A stretch of DNA of 64,000 nt from Kalmusia sp. IMI 367209 (Eukaryota > Ascomycota > Dothideomycetes > Pleosporales > Didymosphaeriaceae). The notes beneath the pieces were generated by a model. It saw nothing but the letters and a program-made list of their open reading frames with translations. It had not been told where the DNA came from and did not search any database. Location of the stretch: the NCBI GenBank assembly GCA_027946365.1, contig JAPEUQ010000018.1, positions 828,558 to 892,557 on the forward strand. The letters are read 5' to 3'. This document shows, piece by piece, positions 12,966 through 21,980 of the stretch. The position numbers were made by a program, and so were the translations under genes. Position 1 is the stretch's first letter, and each line of letters begins with the position of its first letter.

Positions 12966-13177
12966 TATGTCTAGGTCTGAGTAATCATAATCAATTAATA
13001 TATTTCTATTTACGTCTTAGTCGTTTTTTAATTATGATTATTGTTAAGGTGGATACTAGGGTAGCTAGGTAATATCAACTATCACGCATTTATTATAGTT
13101 AATTATAACAGTATAACTAGATTCATTACTACTAGAGCTTTATAACCTATAACTACTACCCCTAATAGGTTTTCTCC

Positions 13178-13723
13178 TTAATTTAATAGAACGTATAGGA
13201 TATAGTATCTTTGGTAGTAATACTTTGCTAAATAAGAATCTTTAACCTAAATTATAACCCTTTTTTGCATGGATCGCATTCATTTGGCAGTCTAGGAAAA
13301 TAAGTATTTACTTAATAGTTAATATACTGATTAGAGGTACATACCTTCAAGATATCCAACTATGAACGCCTTAGTAGCTTCTTAAAGAACACTTAGTGTA
13401 GAAGCCTAGATGCGTAAGTCTGGCTTATAGGTATAGACTAGCTCGCGAACAAGACGTGAGAATGAAAGCTTATAAATAAGTAGCTCTATAGTTTTTTGAT
13501 ATTACCTAATCTCTCTAAGCGCCACCACTATATCCTATTAGCTTAAGAATATGATTAGAAGCTATAATAACTTACTACCTAGCTTAAAGCGCCGCTTTTT
13601 CTTCGTATTGCCAGCAATCTTCTCGCGCGTAGCCTTACTAGCTAGATCTTTTTTAGGAGCTTTTCTGCTAGTTACTAGCTTATAGTAAGGCTTTTTAGTA
13701 GCAACTTATTTAGATCTAGCTAT
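13178..13723 (-). pseudogene. Histone H3-like gene carried by the hAT, three exons, RIP-damaged
   Basis: Exons on the minus strand are 13723-13576, 13527-13345 and 13291-13178. The decoded frame begins ARSK.VA (H3 tail ARTKQTA) after ATA, which sits where ATG would be. It then has KAPKKDLASKA (H3 KAPRKQLASKA), VALREIR.YQKTIELLI, LSFSRLVRE, YKPDLRI.AS, EATKAFIVGYLE and AIHAK...KDSYLAK. These cover the N-tail, the alpha-N helix and the whole histone fold in order. Introns are 13575-13528 (GTAAGT...TAG) and 13344-13292 (GTATGT...TAG). In-frame stops fall at codons explained by CAA/CAG to TAA/TAG, four of the five where H3 has Gln. One extra A in a run near 13265 shifts the frame. Product about 147 residues; H3 is 136, and the excess is partly an insertion after tail residue 7. 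Loop 1 has the H3 length, so it is not a CenH3. The copy is not functional as it stands. Confidence 0.9.
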
Positions 13724-14242
13724 TATAGGTAGAGTTTGTAGAGTAGCGATAAAAGTTAGAGCAGTTAAAAGTAGAAGTAGAAAGTAGAAGTAGAAAGTAG
13801 AAGTTTAGTTGCTAAAGCAATAGTTATATAGTAATAAATATAGAAGTGAGAAAGTAAAGATGAGAGGGAGAAAGTAAAGGTAAGAGGGAAATATAAAAGT
13901 TGGGTAAGCTAATTTATAGACTCTATTAGCGTATATCACAATAACTCTATGATAAATTTCCGTAATAATTCATATAGAGAAAGAGCTTAAGATACGCTTT
14001 TAATTAATACTCTTACTATAGTAATGTGACTTTTTTTGGTCGCTATATGCGTATACGTAATATACAATTATTATTATTTATTATTGTTGTACTACGCTAG
14101 TATTACGTACGGGCCACTAAATCTCGCTTAACTATATCTATAGTTAGTCCCCTATCAACTTTCTTCTATCTACCTTCTACTATTACACTTTTATAGAATT
14201 ACTCTATAAGTTACTATATACCTTTATTACAGTTTCTGCGTA
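13724..14242. promoter_or_regulatory. Divergent intergenic region between the H3-like gene and the accessory gene
   Basis: 519 bases separate the two divergent genes, so promoters for both should lie here. On the H3 side, 13769-13805 is an AGTAGAAGTAGAA repeat, which is pyrimidine-rich (CTTCTACTTT) in the sense of the H3 gene, as is common in fungal promoters. No specific factor site is claimed. Confidence 0.45.
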
Positions 14243-15457
14243 ATGAAGTCTTCACCTATTAAGTAAGAGCCTATTAAAGAGACCGATTATCTAGATCATC
14301 CTAAGGGTTTACTGCCCAGTATTAAGCGCGAGATACCAGCTGGATATAACTATAATGAGTGGGATAAACTTATAGAGATATTTATTCTAGTTTATTATCA
14401 TAGTATAAACTAATTTATATAGGGTTTTACTTCTAAAGAGCAAGAAATCAATTATATCCTCTTACTATATAGATAGAGCGGTTCTCAAAAAGGTCGTCCT
14501 ATAAACTTATTAATACTATTTAAGGGCGTATTTAGTAATAGTACTCATGCTGTTTAGTAAAGAGATTAAGCTACTCTATATAATAGAGACTAAGGCTATT
14601 AAAAGTATTAATACTGCTGATCGTTCTGCCAAAAGTATACTTAAGAAGAGACTTAAAAAATAAGACACGTATACTTCTCTGTCTGAGGATATAAAGAAAA
14701 ACTACCTTAAGATAGAGTAGAAGAAGCTTTTAGATTAACGCTTTTAGAATTAGAAGAGTAGTAAGTTATAATAGTAATTTATCACATATTTATACTTATA
14801 AGGTGTAGGTAAATAGCTAGTAGTTTAGCTACAACGAGTCCACCAGAAATGGGAGAAGCTTAATTATAAAGTTTCCCTTAGGCAGCACTATAAATCCCTA
14901 GAGAAGCTAGCCTAGGCTAGTAAAAAGCTCTCCTAATAGACAACTCCAAGGCCGTAGAGAGTTACAACTCTATAGATCTGGCGGTGCCCTTAAGAAAATT
15001 ATATAAAATATCTATAAAGATGGCTTAGCAAAGCTTAAAAGTAATATATTTAAAAGTAAAGAGGCTAAAGCTGATTAGTAACAATTTATAGATGGCCTTA
15101 CTAAAGAAGAGTTAGCTATAGTAATAGATAAGGACTAGTAGTAAGTTTATTACATTCTTTTATTACGCTTATATACTAATTATACTAGACGTTGTAAGCC
15201 TACATCTATCCTTAAGTATATATCTAGGGGAGAAGATATTACGCTTAAAAGTAATTTGCCATATATTCTTGGCGATGAGAGTGATGAGTGTAAAGAAGAA
15301 GTTAACTATAACTCTAAGATTAACGCTGCGTATAATAAGGGGGGATAATGAATATAAAACCTCTACTAATAAAGATAAGGATGAGGATAATAATAATAGT
15401 AAGGAGGAGTTTAAAGACTTTACAGATTTTAAGGGGTTTTCTAATAAAGACGATTGA
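14243..15457 (+). pseudogene. Unrecognised accessory gene of the hAT, RIP-damaged
   Basis: An ATG at 14243 opens a frame reading MKSSPIK, then DYLDHPKGLLPSIKREIPAGY, interrupted by TAA/TAG at codons that CAA/CAG would explain. The frame shifts after about 14565. From 14600 another frame gives INTADRSAKSILKKRLKK and, near 14840-14910, QKWEKLNYKV and LRQHYKSLEKLA. The last stretch, 15350-15457, is open and strongly charged (NKDKDEDNNNSKEEFKD...NKDD) and stops at 15455. The product would be near 400 residues, Lys- and Gln-rich with an acidic tail. I do not recognise a domain. It lies between and divergent from the H3-like gene and upstream of the transposase. Introns may explain some frame changes. 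Confidence 0.6.
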
Positions 15458-15949
15458 GTGTTAGAGTCTACTATAGAATAAATACTTAAATATTAGAAGA
15501 TAGATCTTAATTAAGTTTTAGCACTCTGCTTAACTGTAATTAGCTAGTAATAGTTAATATAGTCAATAATTATAGATTATTTACCTAGAATGTAAACATA
15601 TCATTTATGATTTTAATACTCACTTATTATGGAATGTACTTAGGAATGTAAACAGACGTACTAGAATATCATAAGCCCTACACCCTATCTTATAGTTATG
15701 AATGGAAACATACGCATTAAACCCTCTCAAGCTATTAATATATCTCATAACTCCTTTAGTTTTATCACATCTTTTTATTACACTACTATCCTTATTCATT
15801 CTACTTATGGCATCTGCTCTTCAATCCCCACAGTTTCCACTTATCCTTAATTAATTCTAATTAAGCGCCCCCAAATTATTAGAGGGGAACTTAGAACACC
15901 CTAATATTAATTAAATATCCATCTACAAATAATAAATATAATGAGGAAT

Positions 15950-18420
15950 AAAGCGAAATTCGTTCTATATAGAATAAGTAGTAGAGTAAAACTATATGGG
16001 CTATAGATCCTTTAACTCATAACCTATAGTAGAATTTAACCTCTCATTTTAGCTAAATCTAGACCCAATTTAAAGAGGCCGCATAGTATATAGATGGTCG
16101 CCTATATATATTCTGTCTTAATTGCGGATTTACACTTTAACATCCAACAGTCAAAATAATTAAAACTAAGCATCTTATGAATTACCTTAATACTCAATCT
16201 TGTAAGGAGACTCTAACTCCTATATATATTTAGTTATCTATACCTACGGCCCGGCCTCTACATTATTAAAATACTATAACACCAGTCCCATTGTATTCTC
16301 CTATGACCTATAAGAATGAACTTATATAGGTGGTAATAGACAACAACTGGTCTTTCTGAATAGTAGAGAGGCCATCCTTTCAACAACTTCCTTCAATACC
16401 TTAGGCCCAATACTATAATAATAAGCCGTTATAAATTATAGTTGATATTCCAGGATTAAGTTAAAATAGCTAAAGCTTCTCTACTTTATAATCTTTATAA
16501 AACTACGAAGATCTCAATTGCCTTAGATATTTAGTCTATAAGAAACCATCTTAGCTTTCTTGCAGTAAAGGGGTACTATATTAATAATAACTAGGAATTT
16601 TATGAGAAGCTACTTGATTTTATCCCAATTTGTGGAAGCCATATAGGTACTTCTATGGTATTAGAAGTACTACAGGTTCTATCTAATACAAATACTAAGT
16701 AGTAACTTCTAGCTATTATATATAATAATGCTAGTAATAATAGAACACTAACTCATACTATCTAAACTTAACTATAAGAAGAAGGTATTAATTAGGATTC
16801 TACTAAGAATACGGTTCTATGCCTCGCTCATATTATTAATCTAGTTGTCTAGGATATTATTCAGCATCTTAAGCTAGCAGCTCCTAGTGAGCTAGAGGTT
16901 AAAGAGAATCTATAATGGCGCTATATAAATAAGATTTAATTAGAAATTTTAATACCGAATTCTCTTTGGAAGGTAAGCTAGCTTTTATCACAGATATTTA
17001 TTATAGACTAAGTTATAGCTAGCTCTAGGCAATATATAAAGTGATTAATTAATCCCTATAATGTTTTAAACGTTTTATTACTACTTAGTAATCCCTACCA
17101 CCAAAAGAACGTCTCTCTATTATATAAGACGTGAGAACTCGTTAGAATTCGACGTTCGACATGTGTGACCGCGTAGTTAAGCTCCAGTCATATATTAATA
17201 AATAGCTTAAATAAGAAATTAACTTAAAAACGACTCCTCATATTACTAGGGCTACTAGTAATAATGATAATGCGGAGGTAGATTTCTATAACCTTAAATA
17301 ACTTTAACTATCTTATACTGAGTAGCACCACCTTAAGCTTATCACAGCTATACTAAAGAGATTTAAGGATACAACTGACTCTTTGAGCCAGAATTAAAAA
17401 TCACAGATCTAATATATCTAGCTTATATATAACTAACTCTTTAATTTTTTTAGATAAGATGACGGAAGAGCTTAGTGAAGATTTAAAGAATAGAGATAAC
17501 ATAGAGTGGCCAATAGTAGTAAGAGCTATAGCTAGAAAAGGATAAGCTAAACTAAGTAAGTACTATTCGAAAATAGATATAGAGTGGGGCTTCTTATTTA
17601 ACTGCGTAACTATTCTTGATCTAACATAAAAGCTTATAGTATATAAGGTACTATTATTATAGCTATTTATTATAGTAATCACTAATACTATCTATAGGAT
17701 AATACTTAGGAAGCTTAGGATAAGTATAACTATCATCAGTAATTTCTTCAATACCTTAATCACTATAATAATAAAGAAACCAGAGATTTTACTCTAGTCT
17801 TAACTATCTATCCTAGATAATTATTAGGTATAGAGTGGTTCCGAAGCCCCCATCCTTAAACTAATTATAGTTAAGTAGTATTTTAGTATCTAGCCAAAAC
17901 CAGGGTACTAGCTTACAACATATGGAAGAAGAGCAAGGGGCAGCACGTCAGAAAGAAGAAGCTTATCTAAGTACACCTCATATTATTATAGGTGAATCTT
18001 TTGATATTTTACAGTGGTAGAAAGTAAATAAGAATACTTATCCTTATCTTACCTAAATTGTAAAAGATATTCTACCTATTTAGATTACTATAGTAAGTAT
18101 TAAGCGTATTTTTAATATTATAAGAGATGTAATTGGAGATCAGAGACACCATCTTTCAGCCTAGAGAATTTAGTAGATTATGTTTTTTAAGCATGTAATT
18201 TTTAAGAGAAGGAGTAATATATTATTATAGAGGATAGCCTAGCACCTTATAATAGAGTAAATGATCTTTTTAAGCTTCTAACCTATTTAGATCATATAGA
18301 TAGTATAGAGGAGGAAGAGATTACAGAGGAGAAAGAGGTTATAGATAAGGAAGAGATTATAGAGCAGGAAGATATTGTATATATTCCTAGTATAAATAGG
18401 GAGCAAATACTCTAACCATA
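15950..18420 (+). pseudogene. hAT transposase (BED, DDE, hATC), RIP-damaged
   Basis: Cut-and-paste transposase. Near 16100-16180 the frame reads YIFCLNCGFTL...KHLMNYL, with the CxxC and His spacing of a BED zinc finger. Near 16507-16575 KISIALDI.SI.NHLSFLAVKGYY holds the first catalytic Asp. At about 16700-16740 LLAIIYNNASNN has Asn where the second Asp (DNA.NN) is expected. At 16814-16849 VLCLAHIINLVV is the conserved CLAHI.NL motif. At 18012-18180 W.KVNKNTYPYL...SIKRIFNI and RDVIGDQRHHLSA is the hATC dimerisation domain. An acidic tail (DSIEEEEITEEKE) ends near 18414. Stops come mainly from Gln and Trp codons. The start is uncertain; ATG at about 15941 is one candidate. Confidence 0.88.
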
Positions 18421-18599
18421 TAAACATTAAAGGGTTTAACCTCCTTTACGTTACCGTGTTTAATAGCTATTATAAATAAATAGTTTATATCTCTAACTTC
18501 CGCTAGTAGAGTGTTCTATAAAAGTTATAGACGTTTCTCTAAATATACTTTCTAGTAATAGAATTATATAAAATATTAATATAAATTACCGTTATATAA

Positions 18600-18790
18600 A
18601 TCCAACCTAGATAGGAACCCTTAACCCAACCTATACCCAAGGTCCGTGCGACCTAACCCTAACCTGCACCTAGGGTCTATATAATCTAACCTTAACCTAC
18701 ACCTAAGGTTCGTGCGACCTAACCCCAACCTATACCTAATGCTTAGTAATAGCTAACCTAACCCCAACCTACCTATGATTAACCCCAACC
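18600..18790. repeat. Right subterminal CCTAACC repeats of the hAT
   Basis: Repeated units like GTGCGACCTAACCCTAACCT and ACCTAACCCCAACCTA just inside the right TIR are mirror images of the left cluster. Here they come as a tandem of roughly 60-bp units spaced by AAGGTCCGTGCGACC-like sequence. Confidence 0.7.
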
Positions 18791-18965
18791 CATTTACCAG
18801 TCTAAATAGAACCTATAGAGCCGTCATATAATCATATCATATATTTATATTATGTTTAGTATCACTTCCGTGATCGTAATATTGGTCCTTCTAATCCTAC
18901 TAGTCATTACTACTAACGCTGTTATTATCATAATTCTGTTGCGGCGTAGTAGCCGTAATATTTAC

Positions 18966-20350
18966 TATTAAGTATATTACCCGCTTAGCGAGTAAAGATA
19001 GTACTTAAAAATATAAAAAGATATATATTTAGTATTTTAATAAAAGAAAGTCCTAAGATATAATAGTAGATTATATATTCTAAATAAATTAATTATTAGG
19101 TAAGAGATTTTATTCTAGAACTATAATACGCGTATAATAGGCTATTTTAATATATATAGAATGCTTAAACTTATTAAAAGGATCTACTATTAGTCTAGTA
19201 TAAATCAAGACGTTTAGAAGTATATAAGAATATATACTATTTACTAAAGAAGTAAAGCTCTAAAATATAATAAATATAATAAATTAATATTTTTACTAAT
19301 TTTAGAGAATATCTTTAAGAAAGTCTTACTAAACTTTATTATAGGATTATCCCTAGTTAAGAATTATATAGGTTATATCTTTAATATAATCCTAGTAATT
19401 ATATACTACTTCTTTAAGATAATTATCTATATCCTAGCACTAAAGTTATAGGATATAAGATAATTTATTAATATCTACTTTAAGGAGGTTATTCTAAAGT
19501 TTAATATATAAAAAGATATTATATTAGATAGAGAATCTATCTTTACCTCTATATTTTAGATAGAAATATACTACTAATTATAGATAAAGTATAGGTTAAG
19601 TACTACCTTCTATCTATAAATAGATAAGTAAATAGAACGCTAGAATTAAACTTTAAAATAGTATCTATAGATATTTATATTAACTTTATAAGAGAACTAG
19701 ATTATATTACTATTAATAGCCTAATTTACTTATAATAACTCTATATATAAATCTATAAAATAACGCTATTCTATACTATATATAGAAAGTACTCTATCCT
19801 TATAATACCTCCTATAGATAGTAGATAAGAGGGGAGATACTAGATATAGTTAATAGAGTAAAATATATATATAGTATAAAAGTATTATTTATAAAGTATC
19901 TCTAAATAGCCTAAGAATATTAGAGTTAATACTATAATAAAAATATAAACTAGAGTCCTTTTACTAAAGAGATTTAATATTACTAAGTATAAAATATATT
20001 TATATATCCTATTAATCTAGTAAAAGCTTTCTAGTAAATTTATTAAACCTTTTTAAGTATAAGATATAGTTAAAACGTAAATATATTACTTACTCCTTTT
20101 ACCTAACTATTATATTTATAATATCTTCTATATTTCACTCCTTAAACGTTAGAAGCTAAAGTAAAGATAAGAAGATAATATCCTACTACTAAAGATTATA
20201 CCTAAAGGAGAAGAAATCTAGAAAATAGAAAAAATCCTAGTAAGAAGGATAAGAAAAGGGTAATAATAATATCTACTCTATTAAAAAGGCTATAATAAAT
20301 CTTAGGATACCTAGACTCTAGAATTAGATTTTAAAAATATAGATAAACTA
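18966..20350 (+). pseudogene. Decayed integrase and chromodomain of chromovirus A1
   Basis: The rest of pol after the element B insertion. Near 19180-19260 a frame like LIKRIYY..I..DV.KYIKN fits the start of integrase. At 19340-19440 GLSLVKNYIGYIFNIILVIIYYFFKI is the core region (usually GLP.S.GYD.ILV..DR..K). At 19520-19640 DRESIFTSIF.IEIYY, then RLSTTFYL.ID and IER.N.TLK, correspond to SDRGS.FTS.FW and STAFHPQTDGQTER. Near 20085-20150 LPNYYIYNIFYISLLK fits the stretch just before the chromodomain. At about 20272-20330 YLLY.KGYNKS...DSRIRF matches a chromodomain YLVKWKGY. Damage is heavy but the order of motifs is clear. Confidence 0.8.
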
Positions 20351-21757
20351 GTATAGACTTTTAAATAAAGAAAAGAATCTTTATTTATAAGAAAAAAGTT
20401 AAGAGTATAAAAGACGTATATAAGATATAATTATTAAATAGGATTATTTAGAAACTATATAGTCTATAGGGTATCTACTTAGAATATAAATACTAGAAGA
20501 TAGAAAAGGAAAGATAAGCTTTACTAGGGATCTATACCCTATATATACTAAGTATTTTACTTACTATTACTATTACTACTAGCCGCCTCTTTATTAACCA
20601 CTATCTTATTAACTATATCTATAATCATCTCCTTAATTAGCTATTTAAATAGATTAACCCTATTATTATTATTATTATTATTAGAGTTACCTTAACTACC
20701 ATCCCTACTTAAGCGGCCTAAAGGGCCTAGACTAAGATATTAATTTAAAAGATATTAGTATACGCTCTAAGTATATTTAAGGTGTGAATATACTAATCTT
20801 TATATAATAAAAATAAAACCCACTAGAGCTTTAAGGATAGTAGTAATATAGCGCTATTTCTAAAAAAATTAAACTAAGAAATTAAAGGTTTATAGTAGAA
20901 ACTTAGGTAGCTAAATCTATTAGAGTTTTAAAATATACTATAACGCGTCTATAGTTTATTAACTCTAAGTTAAATTACTTCTAGGCCTACGTAAACTTTA
21001 TACCTTAAGTCTAGATCTCCGGATTAGTCCTATAAATAGCTATAGTTAGGATATTAGTGATAGTAACGTAGTACTAGTTATAGAACTTATAAAAATAATT
21101 TAAGTAGTCGTTTATTACTACTAGTATTTATAAATATTAGCTAAAGTATATATATAGTATATAATCTATATAATCTACTAAAGTATAGCTACCCTAATTA
21201 CTATCCTTATAATATTTATAATAGCGCTCCTTAGACTTTTTATAATTATTTAATAGCTTAACTAGACTCTATATATAACGTATATAAATTATAATAAAAG
21301 CGACTTAGTTAATACGCTTAGTAATAGCACTCTACGTGAAATTATATATATTATATAGCGTAGTCTTCTTAATATACTTAGGAAGTAAGTAATAGACTAT
21401 AATAATTAATTTAAAATAAGTAAGTTATATACGCTTTATATATACTAAAGTGGTATATATATAATATTAAAGATAAGAAGATTAATATAGTATTATAATA
21501 AGATTAAAATAAAAGAAATTATCTATTTATACTATAAACTCACCGCTACGTAGGCGAGATCTCAAAAACAGAAGGCATAGAATCTTAGTATAATAACGTA
21601 TATATTATATCTATTATAAATACTATACGCGTATACTATATATCTATAACGTGTACGGGAAACGCTAATACTATAAATACTTTTTCCTTTCCTATAGAGT
21701 GAGGTTTTTATTAAGGCCATAATAGCTATAAGGGACTATAGCTAGAAGGGGAGATTC
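20351..21757 (+). other. 3' non-coding part of chromovirus A1
   Basis: Sequence between the chromodomain and the 3' LTR, present also in A2 (partly) and A3. It holds a (TTA)n run at about 20661-20684. Next to the LTR is the purine tract AGAAGGGGAGA at 21744-21754, the likely polypurine tract. No reading frame was recognised. Confidence 0.55.
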
Positions 21758-21980
21758 TATAATAAGGACATTATAAAGTTATTATAGTATTAAGGTATAT
21801 TATACTAGAATTAATAGGGTCTAGTGCGCTAAGGAAGCTAAGTAAATAAGCTACGTAAAACCTATACTACGCGCTTCCTTTAGGGAAGTTAAGTATTATT
21901 TACTTAATATAACTAGAGTCATCCTTTTACTATTAATCCTAGTGTAAAGTATATACTATTATCTATAACTAGACCTTATA
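21758..21980 (+). repeat. LTR between chromovirus copies A1 and A2
   Basis: Starts TATAATAAGGACATTATAAAG and ends AGACCTTATA. It is 223 bp and matches the LTRs at 2445 and 37911. It is the 3' LTR of A1, and could also be the 5' LTR of the internally deleted copy A2 that follows directly. Confidence 0.82.

Larger units (their letters stand above)
12808..18804 (+). mobile_element. hAT transposon carrying a histone H3-like gene
   Basis: A 5997-bp element flanked by the 8-bp TSD AATAGAAC (12800-12807 and 18805-18812), the hAT hallmark. Terminal inverted repeats are TAGACTGGCAAATGGGT on the left and the complement of TAGACTGGTAAATGGGT on the right, with one mismatch. The matching LTR at 5979-6418 gives the empty site. 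It encodes, from left to right, a histone H3-like gene (minus), an unrecognised gene (plus) and a BED/hATC transposase (plus). CA and TG dinucleotides are still common here. It therefore carries a lighter RIP load than the elements it sits in, as expected for the youngest insertion in this nest. Confidence 0.92.
5979..18960 (-). mobile_element. Ty3/gypsy element B, inserted in A1, interrupted by the hAT
   Basis: An LTR retrotransposon on the minus strand, with LTRs 5979-6418 and 12518-18960 (the latter split by the hAT at 12808-18804). The TSD is TTTAC at 974-978 of the 5 kb (5974-5978) and at 18961-18965; the empty site ATCTTTACTATTAAG is present in the chromovirus copies near 22530 and 33650. 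A C-rich tract (TTTCCCCCTCTT) just inside the left LTR is the polypurine tract on the minus strand, which sets the orientation. Gag, reverse transcriptase and integrase follow on the minus strand from about 12450 to 7300. It is RIP-mutated but less than A1: the YLDD box is intact. Confidence 0.88.
12518..18960 (-). repeat. Second LTR of element B, split by the hAT
   Basis: The left piece 12518-12807 starts TATAACGGGG; the right piece 18813-18960 ends GCCGTAATA. Together, minus the 5997-bp hAT and one 8-bp TSD, it is about 438 bp and matches 5979-6418 throughout. Confidence 0.87.
2445..21980 (+). mobile_element. Ty3/gypsy chromovirus A1, interrupted by element B
   Basis: An LTR retrotransposon on the plus strand with LTRs at 2445-2666 and 21758-21980. 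The domain order is gag with zinc knuckle, reverse transcriptase, RNase H, integrase, chromodomain. Pol is cut at 5978/18966 by element B. Two other copies (22530 and 33650 regions) run straight through that point and serve as empty sites. The element is heavily RIP-mutated: the catalytic YLDD of the reverse transcriptase reads YLNN and the knuckle ligands are all Tyr. No matching TSD is seen outside the LTRs (TATAT on the left, ATTAT on the right), and the right flank is another partial copy of the same element. Without B the element would be about 6.5 kb. Confidence 0.85.

Noticed and set aside
13178..13723. Centromeric H3 (CenH3/CENP-A)
   Set aside because: The segment from RLVRE to LQEA has the length of canonical H3, without the two-residue loop 1 extension, and HAK.V resembles H3. 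It is therefore called H3-like.
15269..15457. Separate 62-codon gene
   Set aside because: It is the open, charged C-terminal end of the larger decayed accessory gene; there is no independent start signal.
2445..21980. Target-site duplication for chromovirus A1
   Set aside because: Flanks TATAT and ATTAT do not match and the right flank is another partial copy, so no TSD is claimed.
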